64,000 nt of DNA, taken from contig CAWFPR010000024.1 of assembly GCA_963817635.1 (NCBI GenBank), positions 317,555-381,554 of the forward strand, written 5' to 3'. Positions 21,231 to 30,210 of the stretch are shown here, one piece after another (positions within the stretch are counted from its first letter, which is position 1; each line of letters begins with the position of its first letter). The notes below the pieces were generated by a model. That model made no database searches. It was not told where the DNA came from and worked only from the letters and a program-made list of their open reading frames with translations. This DNA is from CAWFPR01 sp963817635 (GTDB lineage Bacteria; Acidobacteriota; Vicinamibacteria; Vicinamibacterales; 2-12-FULL-66-21). A program made the position numbers and the translations under genes.

Positions 21231-21986
21231 TCAGCGGAGCACGAAATACTTGGCGAGCTGGGCGAGATTGAACCCGGCGTGGCTCACCATCGGAGCGACG
21301 ATGCTCCCGCGGACCAGGTACAGCGTGCCCCAGGCGGCGCCGAGGACCGACGTCGCGATCATCGCGTCGTAGCCCTGTTCGTAGTGCCCGAGCCCGAAGA
21401 GCACGCTGTAGATCGCGATGCCCCACCGGGCTCCGCCCAGATACTGTCCGAACCGGTGCAGGATGAAGCCGCGCTGCACTTCCTCGCGCACGCCTCCGGC
21501 GACCATGACGACCACGCCGAAGATCAGCGCATCGCGCCGCGTGCGCAGCATGTCCTCGAGGGGATTGACCGGCACGTTGTGCAGGGAGGGCGCGAAGGTC
21601 AGGATCACCACGAGCACGAGAACGAGGAGCAGGAACACCGCGGGCAGCACGAGGATGCCGAGCACGGTTTCGCGGAGGACCCTGCCGTCCCCCAGGAGCA
21701 CGGTCCGCGCCGATTCCCGGTGGGCGTGGAGCAGGCCGAGCACGAGTCCCACGACGACCGCGGCGTCCACCAGCGACAGCGTGAAGATGAACGGGGGGGA
21801 CAGGTGTCCGTCAGCCGTCTGGAGCCGCATCCCCAGGGCCGACATCAGGGCGATCAGCGTGAGCTGGGTGGGGAACCCGGAGCAGAGCACGACCTCGGCG
21901 ACCGCGCCAAGTCGCTCGAGTGGGAGCACCTGGCGCGGCAGTGGAATGAACGAAAGCTCTGGGCTGTCGGGGCCCGGTTCGGACAC
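21231..21986 (-). CDS. CPBP family intramembrane glutamic protease (CAAX protease-like)
   Basis: The product is 251 residues with about seven membrane segments. The hallmark EEVQRG (EExxxR) lies near residue 165, followed by a second motif FGLGHYEQG (FxxxH) and a third near VSHAGFN (HxxxN), which are the three catalytic motifs of CPBP/Rce1-like proteases. Role: intramembrane proteolysis, often of unknown targets. Divergent from the NtrC-type regulator gene, with 151 bases between the starts. It is on the strand of the glycan operon but separated by two hairpins. Confidence 0.82.
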   Translation of the reverse strand: MSEPGPDSPELSFIPLPRQVLPLERLGAVAEVVLCSGFPTQLTLIALMSALGMRLQTADGHLSPPFIFTLSLVDAAVVVGLVLGLLHAHRESARTVLLGDGRVLRETVLGILVLPAVFLLLVLVLVVILTFAPSLHNVPVNPLEDMLRTRRDALIFGVVVMVAGGVREEVQRGFILHRFGQYLGGARWGIAIYSVLFGLGHYEQGYDAMIATSVLGAAWGTLYLVRGSIVAPMVSHAGFNLAQLAKYFVLR

Positions 21987-22072
21987 GGGCGGGAATCGTC
22001 CTATAGAAGCCGGAGGCCGGACCGCCGTCTCCGGCGCTGGACCCCGGACGCCGGTCTCCGCAGGTCCCGGTT

Positions 22073-22103
22073 CAGCTTGGACAGTTACAGTTCTGCCAAG
22101 CTG
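22073..22103. promoter_or_regulatory. Hairpin in the divergent region upstream of the NtrC-type gene
   Basis: CAGCTTGG at 22073-22080 pairs with CCAAGCTG at 22096-22103 around a 15-nt loop. It lies about 35-85 bases before the start of the regulator gene. It may be an operator or a leader hairpin. No convincing -24/-12 sigma-54 promoter was seen in the gap. Confidence 0.4.
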
Positions 22104-22137
22104 AGCTGCAATCCGCTATGTAATCCTTACGCGGCGG

Positions 22138-23571
22138 ATGGTAGGCTGGGTTTCAATGAACGAAACAGCACCTTTGCGCGAGAAGACCACCCTTCCGCAG
22201 CCCGGCGAACGGGTCCTGATCGTCGAAGACGATCCGGCCACTCGCACTGGCCTTGCCGAGCTGGTGCAAGCCTGGGGCTTCCAGACCGGCGAGGCGCCGG
22301 ACGGGGAGGAGGCGATGCGGAAGGTCACGACGTTCCGTCCCGCCATCGTGTTGAGCGACCTCGTGATGCCTCGCATGGGCGGCCTGGAGCTGCTGCACGC
22401 GCTGCGCGATCAGCTGACCGACATCACCTTCATCCTGCTCACGGCGCAGGGGACCGTCGAGAGCGCGGTCGAAGCCATCAAGGATGGCGCCTACGACTAC
22501 CTGAGCAAGCCGGTCGATCCCCAGCGGCTCCAGATCCTGCTGCAGAAGGCGGTCGAACGTCAGGAAACGCTCCGCGAAGTGAAGCACCTTCGACGCCAGT
22601 TGCGGGAACAGGGCAGCTTCGGGCGGATTATCGGCAACAGTCCCGGCATACGCGGCGTCTATCGAGTCATCGAACAGGCCGCCCCCACGAACGCGTCGGT
22701 GCTGATCTGGGGCGAATCCGGCACCGGCAAGGAGCTGATTGCGCAGACGATCCACGAGCTGAGTCCGCGCGCCGTCCACCCGTTCGTGGCCATCAACTGC
22801 GCGGCGATTCCGGAGACGCTCCTCGAGAGCGAGATTTTCGGTCACGAGAAAGGCGCCTTCACCGGCGCGCACGACCGCCGGACGGGGGTCTTCGAACTCG
22901 CCCATCGCGGCACGTTGTTCCTCGACGAGATCGCCGAGATGATGCCGGCCACCCAGGTCAAGCTGCTGCGTGTGCTCCAGGAACGCACGTTCCGCCGGCT
23001 CGGCGGACGCCAGGAAGTGCCGGTGGACGTCCGCGTGATTGCCGCCACCAACGCGAATCCAGGCGACGCCGTGAAGAGCGGCAAGCTGCGCGAGGATCTG
23101 TACTACCGGCTGAACGTCTTCTCGGTGGAACTTCCGCCCCTGCGGCTGCGGCGCGAGGACATTCCGCTGCTGGTCCAGTCGTTCCTCAACGAGTTCAACA
23201 AGGGCAACAACAAGCAGATCCGCGGCGTGGATCAGGACGCGATGTACGTCCTCGAGCGCTATCTCTGGCCCGGGAACATCCGCGAGCTGCGCAACGTCAT
23301 CGAACGCGCGACGATCCTCGCCGACAGCGAGTTCATCGAGCACCGGCACCTGCCACCGACCCTCATCGAACGCGGAGAAGAATCGCTGCCGACGCTGACG
23401 ATTTCGCCGGGGACGACGGTCGACGAGGCGGAACGGCAGCTGATCGTGCTCACGCTGGAGCACACGCGAAACAACAAGACCCGTGCGGCCGAGATCCTCG
23501 GCATCAGTCTCAAGACGCTGCACAACAAACTGAATCGCATGAAAGAGGCCGGGACGGGAGCCCGGCACTAG
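22138..23571 (+). CDS. Sigma-54-dependent response regulator, NtrC/ZraR type
   Basis: The product is 477 residues. Receiver domain at about 25-140 with VLIVEDD, the phospho-accepting Asp in VLSDLVMPRMGG and the Lys in YLSKPVD. AAA+ domain at about 160-400 with Walker A GESGTGKE, the sigma-54 contact loop FGHEKGAFTGAHDRRTG (GAFTGA) and Walker B GTLFLDEI. C-terminal Fis-type helix-turn-helix (NNKTRAAEILGISLKTLHNKL). The ATG at 22156 (MNETAPL) is an equally good start. It is followed 118 bases later by its likely sensor kinase; target genes are not visible here. Confidence 0.93.
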   Translation: MVGWVSMNETAPLREKTTLPQPGERVLIVEDDPATRTGLAELVQAWGFQTGEAPDGEEAMRKVTTFRPAIVLSDLVMPRMGGLELLHALRDQLTDITFILLTAQGTVESAVEAIKDGAYDYLSKPVDPQRLQILLQKAVERQETLREVKHLRRQLREQGSFGRIIGNSPGIRGVYRVIEQAAPTNASVLIWGESGTGKELIAQTIHELSPRAVHPFVAINCAAIPETLLESEIFGHEKGAFTGAHDRRTGVFELAHRGTLFLDEIAEMMPATQVKLLRVLQERTFRRLGGRQEVPVDVRVIAATNANPGDAVKSGKLREDLYYRLNVFSVELPPLRLRREDIPLLVQSFLNEFNKGNNKQIRGVDQDAMYVLERYLWPGNIRELRNVIERATILADSEFIEHRHLPPTLIERGEESLPTLTISPGTTVDEAERQLIVLTLEHTRNNKTRAAEILGISLKTLHNKLNRMKEAGTGARH

Positions 23572-23689
23572 CAGCCAGGACAGGAGCCCGAGAAGTCAGA
23601 GTGTCGCGGAGGGTCCCGGTGCGCGTCCACGCGGCCGCCTGGCGTCCGGCTCGCGATTGCCGCCCACCATCGTCCATCGAGCGAAGCGA

Positions 23690-25663
23690 GTGTCCATCAA
23701 AGCAAAACAGGTAGCCGGCGTAACGACCCTCGTGGTGTTCGTGGTGGCGATTCTGAGCGCCTACCACCTCGCGACGCTCGCGCAGCTCAATCTGGCTGAA
23801 ACCGCGTCGCGCGGCGAGATGCTCGCGCAGGCGATCTTCCAGCGGGCGCGCGAAGTCGTGGCGAACGCGACGCCCGGCACCGACCCGTACGACGCGCTGC
23901 GGAACGACAGCGGCATCCGGTCCATCCTCGAATCGAGCGTCGGGTACTCGCCGAACGTCAACTACGCCGCGATCGTCGATCCGCAGGGTGTGGCCGTGGC
24001 GCACTTTCCGCCGCCCGAGCAGCAGGTGATGGTGGAGCAGGAGGACCTCGAGCCGATTGTGAAGGCCGGCCCGATGACGCAGCTGCGCGTCGTGTACTCC
24101 GATCGCACGTTCGAGATCCGCAAACCGATCCTCGCCGGTTCCGGCGCCGAGGAGTTCGCCACGATCCGGATCGGCGTCTCGACGCTCCTGGTCCGGAGCG
24201 AACTCCAGCAGGCGCTCAATCGCGCCGGCACCACGGTCCTCGCGGCGCTGGTCATTTCGTCGCTCGTGGCCATGCTCCTCGCGCAGTGGATGCTGCGTCC
24301 GATCCACGTGATCCAGAGCGGCCTGACGCGCCTCGGCCGCGGCGAGCTCGACGTGCGGCTGGACCTGCCCGAACACGAATTCCGGGACCTCGGCAGCTCG
24401 TTCGAGGCTATCAGCGCGCAACTCTCCGCGGTCGGGCGGAGCGTGTCGGCGCCCGCCGACGGGAGTGCGGTGCGGGCCGGGGGGCCGACCGACTTCGAAT
24501 CGGTGATGGACAACCTCGAGGACGCGGTGGCCCTGTTCTCGCCGGCCGGCGAGCTGATTTTCAACAACACCGCGATGACGGCGCTGCTGCACGACATCGA
24601 TGCCGGCATTGCCTCCGGTTCGACGCTCGACGGCCTGCCATTGGGCCACCCCGTCCGTGAGCTGGTCGATAAGACACTCGCCGGCCGGAAGTCCGCCGGA
24701 CCCATGTCGTTTTCCGCCGCCAGCGGCGAACCGGCGCCCGAGGGCGACGTGCGAGCCGGCCCCCGTCCGGATGACGCCGCGACGGGCACCGCCGAGCAGG
24801 GTGGCGGCCGCGAAGAGCGCCTGTTCATGTCGCACGCGATCACGGACACCCATGGCCGTTTCCTCGGCGCGATGCTCGTTGCCCGCAACCTGGCCTATCT
24901 CTCGCAGGTTCACTCCACGCTCAACTACTCGCGCAAGCTCGCGGCGCTCGGCCGCTTGATGGCCGGAGTCGCCCACGAGGTCAAGAATCCGCTCAACGCC
25001 ATGACGATTCACCTCGAGCTGCTCAAGCAGAAGCTCACCCGGCTGCCGGTGGCGGCCGGGACGGTCAGCGAGCCGGCGCCCGGCCTGGCGCGGCGCGGTT
25101 TCGGCGAAGGGGGCAACGCCGACATCGTCAAGCACGTCAACGTGATTGCCGACGAAATCCGCCGTCTCGATCAGGTGGTGGTCGGGTTCCTGAAGTTCGT
25201 CCGTCCCGAGGAGCTGAAGCTCCAGCCCGTGCGGCTGGCCTCGCTGATGTCCGACGTGGCGACGACGGTCGCGTCCGACGCCGAGCGGCAGGGGATCACC
25301 GTCAAGACCGAGTGTCCCGACGGCCTCCCGGAGATCAATGCCGACCCGGGCATGCTGCGCCAGGCGCTGCTGAACCTGGCGATCAACGGCTGCCACGCGA
25401 TGCCTTCCGGAGGGACGCTCCGGCTGGCATGCCATGCGGCGTCGCGCGCCCGGGTCGAAATCGACGTGGAAGACACCGGCGTCGGGATTCCCCCGGAAAA
25501 CCTGAGCCGCATCTTCGACCTCTACTTCACCACCAAGGAGAAAGGGTCGGGCATCGGGTTGTCGATGGTATTTCGCATCGTCCAGTTGCATGATGGAGAG
25601 GTGGAGGTGCAATCTACCCCCGGGGCCGGCACGCGGTTCCGGCTGATCTTTCCCCAGGCGTGA
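23690..25663 (+). CDS. Membrane sensor histidine kinase (partner of the NtrC-type regulator)
   Basis: About 657 residues from the GTG at 23690; the frame is open slightly further upstream without a standard start. Two membrane segments (about 9-28 and 190-212) bracket a periplasmic sensor domain. Next come a HAMP-like linker (RPIHVIQSGLTRLGRGELD), a PAS-like region (about 275-400), the H-box with GVAHEVKNPLNAM, the N-box NLAINGCHAM, and G-boxes DTGVGIPPENL and GSGIGLSMV. It directly follows the regulator gene, so the pair forms a two-component system of the NtrB/ZraS class. The signal is unknown. Confidence 0.92.
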   Translation: MSIKAKQVAGVTTLVVFVVAILSAYHLATLAQLNLAETASRGEMLAQAIFQRAREVVANATPGTDPYDALRNDSGIRSILESSVGYSPNVNYAAIVDPQGVAVAHFPPPEQQVMVEQEDLEPIVKAGPMTQLRVVYSDRTFEIRKPILAGSGAEEFATIRIGVSTLLVRSELQQALNRAGTTVLAALVISSLVAMLLAQWMLRPIHVIQSGLTRLGRGELDVRLDLPEHEFRDLGSSFEAISAQLSAVGRSVSAPADGSAVRAGGPTDFESVMDNLEDAVALFSPAGELIFNNTAMTALLHDIDAGIASGSTLDGLPLGHPVRELVDKTLAGRKSAGPMSFSAASGEPAPEGDVRAGPRPDDAATGTAEQGGGREERLFMSHAITDTHGRFLGAMLVARNLAYLSQVHSTLNYSRKLAALGRLMAGVAHEVKNPLNAMTIHLELLKQKLTRLPVAAGTVSEPAPGLARRGFGEGGNADIVKHVNVIADEIRRLDQVVVGFLKFVRPEELKLQPVRLASLMSDVATTVASDAERQGITVKTECPDGLPEINADPGMLRQALLNLAINGCHAMPSGGTLRLACHAASRARVEIDVEDTGVGIPPENLSRIFDLYFTTKEKGSGIGLSMVFRIVQLHDGEVEVQSTPGAGTRFRLIFPQA

Positions 25664-25744
25664 CGCGTCTCCTCACGAGAGGGGAGACGCGGCCGAACGA
25701 AAATCCCCTCGAGTGAGGAACACCCAGTCGCAAGGCGATGGGGT

Positions 25745-26284
25745 ATGCCGATGAAACCAATTCTGTTGCTGTTGCTGGCGTTGCTGCCCGTGGCTGCCTG
25801 CACGACGGTGCAGGCCAAGGCGCCCGTCGTCCGCCCCAATCTCGAAGTGCCTCCGCCGCCGCCCCGGGTGATCGAGCCGGCGACGCCGCCGGCCGAACGG
25901 CAGCCCGAGCCGGTCGAGGATTTGCCGCCGAACCCGGCAACGCCGAAGCCGCGGCCGGCGGCGCCGAAGACGGAACCGGCCAAGCCCGAGGCGCCGAAGA
26001 CCGAGCCGCCGCCCGAAACTCCGCCGCCGCCACCGCTGCCGCAGTTGCGCACGCCGAATTCTCCCGACGCCGGGCGCCAGGTGCAGGAGATCGCAGACCG
26101 TGCCCTCGGCACGCTGAACTCGATCGACTACGGCCACCTGACCAGGGAACGTCGCGCTCAGTACAACAACGCAAAGCTTCTGATCAAGCAGGCTGAAGAC
26201 GCCGTGAAGGCGGCGAACTTCGACTTCGCGAAGAATCTGGCCGAAAAGGCCGACAAGATCGCGAAAGAGCTCCAGAGTCGCTGA
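25745..26284 (+). CDS. Pro-rich lipoprotein with C-terminal helical domain
   Basis: The product is 179 residues. A lipoprotein signal with lipobox LPVAAC ends at Cys20; a second in-frame ATG at 25751 is a possible start. Residues 30-105 form a Pro/Glu/Lys-rich linker, able to span part of the periplasm. Residues 110-179 are helical and charged (RRAQYNNAKLLIKQAEDAVK), resembling a short coiled coil. It lies 81 bases after the sensor kinase and may belong to the same regulon. Function is unknown. Confidence 0.78.
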   Translation: MPMKPILLLLLALLPVAACTTVQAKAPVVRPNLEVPPPPPRVIEPATPPAERQPEPVEDLPPNPATPKPRPAAPKTEPAKPEAPKTEPPPETPPPPPLPQLRTPNSPDAGRQVQEIADRALGTLNSIDYGHLTRERRAQYNNAKLLIKQAEDAVKAANFDFAKNLAEKADKIAKELQSR

Positions 26285-26293
26285 CCGTTACAA

Positions 26294-26372
26294 CCGGGGT
26301 CAGACCCCGCCCCGGGAGTCAGACCCCGCCCGGGGGTCGACCCCGCCCCCGGGGTCAGGCCCCCAGTCGAAA
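26294..26372. repeat. GGGGTCAGACCCC-type intergenic repeat
   Basis: About four degenerate copies of a 19-20 bp unit built on GGGGTCAGACCCCGCC. Each unit is self-complementary, so the array could fold strongly. Similar GGGGTCAGACCCC arrays are widespread between genes in GC-rich bacteria. It lies between the lipoprotein stop and the ribonucleotide reductase control region. Confidence 0.75.
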
Positions 26373-26411
26373 ATAGGGCACCCAGAAAAACTCCGCGCCA
26401 ATCACGCGAAA

Positions 26412-26459
26412 TGTCAATATCTTGAGTACTGGCGAAAAACAGGACACAATATGTGGTGG
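26412..26459 (+). promoter_or_regulatory. Paired NrdR boxes upstream of nrdJ
   Basis: Two 16-bp sites, TGTCAATATCTTGAGT (26412-26427) and ACACAATATGTGGTGG (26444-26459), separated by 16 bp. Against the NrdR consensus acaCwAtATaTwGtgt they match 11 and 13 of 16 positions. The start-to-start distance of 32 bp is about three helical turns, as in known NrdR operators. They sit immediately upstream of the -35 element of the promoter described next. Confidence 0.72.
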
Positions 26460-26467
26460 ATCGGGCC

Positions 26468-26496
26468 TTGACATCCGTGTAAACAGGGTCCATATT
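26468..26496 (+). promoter_or_regulatory. Sigma-70-type promoter for nrdJ
   Basis: TTGACA at 26468-26473, a 17-base spacer, and CATATT at 26491-26496. The -35 matches consensus in full. Transcription would begin near 26503, giving a 5' leader of about 200 nt before the nrdJ start codon. Confidence 0.68.
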
Positions 26497-26544
26497 TGTC
26501 GGCCAGCGTCACCTGACCCGAACGGGAACTTCCCAGCTCCTGCG

Positions 26545-26640
26545 AGGCAAAGGATGAGATAAGTGCCGGGGCGGTCGACCTTTAGTGGTGGTACTCCCGA
26601 CCCGTATCTCATCTCGCCGGTCTGGCGCTTTTTCCAGCAC
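26545..26640 (+). ncRNA. Candidate structured 5' leader of nrdJ with a weak terminator-like hairpin
   Basis: GATGAGATA (26553-26561) pairs perfectly with TATCTCATC (26605-26613). Inside, CGGGG near 26667-26671 minus 100 (that is, 26567-26571) pairs with TCCCG at 26595-26599, and a GGTCGACC palindrome lies in the middle. Immediately after the closing stem, CGCC-GGTCT-GGCG (26615-26627) is followed by CTTTTT, a minimal intrinsic-terminator shape; CTGG/CCAG pairing overlaps it and could compete. Gene context (a class II reductase) recalls the published nrdJ RNA motif, but I cannot confirm a match. No B12-box of the classical cobalamin riboswitch is present. Confidence 0.5.
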
Positions 26641-26702
26641 AATTGTCATATCAGGGTCCCGCCTGCCCGGGGCGGCGGCGTGACTCGCGTTCGGAGGGTC
26701 AG

Positions 26703-29514
26703 ATGCAGAGAGGCGCTGCTCAGCAGGTGGAATCCACCAGCCCGCAGACCACAGTCCGCACGTCGGCGCCGGTGTCGACGTTCGCCGGGCTCGAATACGA
26801 GCGGTTCTTCACCAGGGAAGGCATCGATCCGTTCGACGAAGTCGAGTGGGACATCCGCTCCGCCATCATCGGTAACGAAAAAGGGCTCGGTCGTCTTCGA
26901 GCAGCGCGACGTCGAGATTCCGCGCTTCTGGTCCCAGCAGGCCACCAACATCGTCGTCTCGAAGTACTTCCGCGGGACGATCGGCACGCCCGAGCGAGAG
27001 CGCAGCGTCAAGCAGCTCATCGGCCGCGTGGTGGACACGATCACCGCGTGGGCCGCGGCGCAGAAGTACTTCGCGAGCGACGACGACCTCCAGGCGTTCA
27101 GCGACGACCTCAAGCACCTGCTCGTCTATCAGAAGGCGGCCTTCAACAGCCCCGTCTGGTTCAACGTCGGCTTCGAGACGCACCCGCAGTGCTCGGCCTG
27201 CTTCATCAACTCGGTGCAGGACACGATGGACTCGATCCTCGGCCTGGCGAAGACCGAGGGGATGCTGTTCAAGTACGGTTCCGGCACCGGCTCCAACCTC
27301 TCCAGCATCCGCTCCTCGCAGGAGCTGCTGGCCGGCGGCGGCACGGCGTCGGGGCCCGTGTCGTTCATGAAGGGTTTCGACGCGTTCGCGGGCGTCATCA
27401 AGTCGGGCGGCAAGACCCGCCGCGCCGCCAAGATGGTGATCCTCAACGCGGAGCATCCCGACATCCTGGAGTTCATCAACTGCAAGGTCGAGGAAGAGCG
27501 GAAGGCCTGGGCGCTCATCGACGCCGGCTACGACGGCTCGTTCACCGGGCCGGCCTACGCGTCGGTCTTCTTCCAGAACTCGAACAACAGCGTGCGCGTG
27601 ACCGACGAGTTCATGCGCGCGGTGCTGGACGATGGCGAGTGGACGACGAGGGCGGTGGTGACCGGCGAGCCGATGGAGACCTACAAGGCGCGCGAGCTGA
27701 TGCGCCGGATCGCGGAGGCGACGCACATCTGCGGCGACCCGGGCCTCCAGTTCGACACGACGGTGAACGACTGGCACACCTGCCCGAACACGGCGCGCAT
27801 CAACGCGAGCAACCCGTGCTCGGAGTACATGTTCCTGGACGACTCGGCGTGCAACCTCGCGTCGATCAACCTGATGAAGTTCGTCAAGCCCGACACGGCG
27901 GGCAGCGAAGCCGGCGAGCTCGATCCGGTCGCCTTCGAAGCGGCCTGCCGGACGATGATCACGGCGCAGGAGATCCTCGTCGACAACTCGAGCTATCCGA
28001 CGCCGGCGATCGCGAAGAACAGTCACGAGTACCGGCCGCTCGGGCTCGGCTATGCGAACCTGGGCGCGCTGCTGATGTCCAAGGGGCTCCCGTACGACGG
28101 CGACTCGGGGCGTGACTACGCGGCGGCCATCACCGCGCTGATGCACGGGGCGGCCTACGCGCAGTCGGCGAAGGTCGCGCGCGACCACGGCGGCCCGTTC
28201 GCCGGCTACGAGAAGAACCGCGAGCCGTTCCTGCGCGTGATGCGCAAGCACCGCGCGGCGCTCAAGGACATCGACAAGACCCACCTGCCGAACGATCTCT
28301 TCGACGCGGCGAAGGCCGTGTGGGACGAGGTCATCGAGATGGGCGAGCAGCACGGGTTCCGGAACGCGCAGGCGACCGTGCTCGCGCCGACCGGCACCAT
28401 CGGCTTCATGATGGACTGCGACACGACCGGCGTCGAGCCCGACATCGCGCTCGTGAAGTACAAGAAGCTCGTCGGCGGCGGCCTGATGAAGATCGTCAAC
28501 CAGACCGTGCCGATGGCGCTGACCAAGCTGGGATACAGCGCGCAGCAGGTCAAGGAGATCGTCGAGTACATCGACGAGAACGAGACCATCGAGGGGGCGC
28601 CCCACGTCAAGGAAGGCGCACCTGCGCGGTGTTCGACTGCGCGTTCAAGCCGGCGCGCGGCGTCCGAAGCATCCACTACATGGGGCACGTGAGGATGATG
28701 GGGGCCGTGCAGCCGTTCCTTTCGGGCGCGATCAGCAAGACCGTCAACGTGCCGAAGGACGCGACCGTCGAGGACATCCAGCAGGCCTACATCGACTCGT
28801 GGCGCCTGGGCGCCAAGGCCGTGTCGATCTACCGCGACGGCAGCAAGCGCACGCAGCCGCTCAACACGTCGAAGGACAAGGACGAGGGCAGGGCGAAGTC
28901 CTGCCGGAGCCGCCGCCGGCACGTCGCTCAAGCATCGCCGGAAGCTGCCGGACGAGCGCCACGCGATCACGCACAAGTTCGACATCGCGGGGCACGAGGG
29001 CTACATCACCGTCGGCCTCTTCGAGGACGGCCAGCCGGGCGAGCTGTTCCTGGTGATGGCGAAGGAAGGGTCCACTATCAGCGGCTTCGCCGACGCCTTC
29101 GCGCAGGCGATCAGCTACGCGCTCCAGTACGGCGTGCCGCTCCAGGACCTGGTGGACAAGTTCAGCCACGTCCGCTTCGAGCCGTCGGGGATGACGAAGA
29201 ACCCCGACGTCCGCTTCGCGAAGTCGATCGTGGACTACATCTTCCGGTGGATGGCGTCGAAGTTCCTGAACCCGGAGGCGCAGTACCGCGCCGGCGTGAA
29301 CATGCCGGAACTGGTGTCCACGCCGGAGCAGCTGCCGCTCGACGTCGCCGCCGCCGCCGGCGCGATGCCGACCGCGGTGCTGTCGAAGCCGGGGTTTGCC
29401 GCGATCCAGAACCAGGAGGACGCGCCGCCGTGCTCGACGTGCGGGTCGATCATGGTCCGCAGCGGCTCGTGCTACAAGTGCGCCAACTGCGGCACGACGT
29501 CAGGGTGCGCGTAG
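26703..29514 (+). CDS. nrdJ: Adenosylcobalamin-dependent (class II) ribonucleotide reductase, three frameshifts
   Basis: About 936 residues. ATG at 26703 has a GGAGG ribosome site six bases upstream. Conserved active-site blocks: ECSAC-like QCSACFINS, NASNPCSEYMFLDDSACNLAS, and PTGTIGFMMDCDTTGVEP. A C-terminal zinc motif (CSTCGS...CYKCANCG) is typical of the B12-dependent single-chain class. Breaks: one extra C at 26887 (EKG|SVVFEQ), a net -1/+2 at 28611-28630 before VFDCAFKP, and one extra base between 28880 and 28925 before SLKHRRKLPDERH. Provides dNTPs independent of oxygen but dependent on cobalamin. An essential gene is unlikely to be truly broken three times, so consensus error is the simplest reading. 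Confidence 0.93.
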
Positions 29515-29553
29515 CGCGCTCCGCGGTCCGCGATCCGCTCTCCGCGTTCGTAG

Positions 29554-29573
29554 GGCGACCCTTTAGGGTCGCC
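29554..29573. repeat. Perfect inverted repeat after nrdJ
   Basis: GGCGACCCT pairs with AGGGTCGCC around a 2-base loop. It precedes the strong terminator hairpin and may act together with it as a double hairpin at the end of the nrdJ transcript. Confidence 0.7.
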
Positions 29574-29581
29574 AAGTTTCG

Positions 29582-29613
29582 CGGGCGGGGCCTTCGGCCC
29601 CGCCCGTCTTTTT
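29582..29613 (+). terminator. Intrinsic terminator of nrdJ
   Basis: An 11-bp perfect GC stem (29582-29592 with 29596-29606, a TTCG-type turn in the middle) is followed by TCTTTTT. This is a textbook rho-independent terminator on the plus strand, placed 67 bases after the nrdJ stop and just before the restriction endonuclease gene. Confidence 0.88.
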
Positions 29614-29627
29614 CCGGACCCGTAGAC

Positions 29628-30210
29628 GTGGACGAGCACCTCAAATTCGTTCGCGAGAATTACGAACTCCACGACTGGCGCCACGCCATCGCAATCTTCT
29701 CAACAGATTTCACGAACGAGTGGGCCGACATCCTCGCGGTCCTGGTGGGTTTTCGCCTGTACCGCAGCCATATCGTGCAGCCCGGGGGCTCGAAGTCGCT
29801 GATCGCCGGCGCTCTTGACGGCGGCCTCATTCAGCGAGGCTGGGTCTGCAAGTCTTTCGCGACGAAGATCCGTGTCGACGATCATGAACACGATGCGCCG
29901 ACGCACGCGGTAGACTGTTTCAAGAACGGCGTCGGTCTCGAAGTGGAGTGGAACAACAAGGATCCGTTCTTCGATCGAGATTTCAATAATTTCAGGCTGT
30001 TGTTCGAGTTGCGCGCGCTGAGCGTCGGCGTGGTCGTGACGCGGTGCGATGAGTTACAGGGTATCTTCAACGTCACTCGGTCGTGGGACGTCATACGGCA
30101 ATTCCACGACGCACATGAGCAAGCTGCTTCCGCGGCTCGTCGGAGGCAGCGGCGGAGGATGTCCCATTCTGGCGCTCGGGATCTCAGAGAAGCTGTATGT
30201 CGAAGACTGA
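29628..30210 (+). CDS. BglII/BstYI-family type II restriction endonuclease, frameshift at ~30078
   Basis: About 193 residues from a GTG at 29628. Active-site spacing matches BglII: Asp96, Glu105 and Glu107 (D-x8-E-x-E; BglII has Gln at the third position), followed by the family block EWNNKDPFFDRDFNNFR and GVVVTR. One excess base near 30075-30081 breaks the frame; correcting it gives YGNSTTHMSKLLPRL and a C-terminus GGCPILALGISEKLYVED, the usual end of this family. The uncorrected frame runs on to 30224 with unrelated residues. The stop overlaps the start of the methyltransferase by 14 bases, forming a compact restriction-modification unit. Cleavage specificity is not readable; relatives cut GATC-containing sites. 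Confidence 0.85.

Noticed and set aside
22138..23571. Sigma-54 promoter in front of the NtrC-type gene
   Set aside because: No TGGCAC-N5-TTGC-like pair was found between 21987 and 22137.
22153..25612. Long minus-strand open frames of 471 and 700 codons opposite the two-component genes
   Set aside because: The plus-strand genes have complete regulator and kinase motifs; the antisense frames arise from high-GC codon bias.
26545..26640. Classical adenosylcobalamin riboswitch upstream of nrdJ
   Set aside because: No B12-box or conserved cobalamin core could be found; kept only as an unclassified structured leader.
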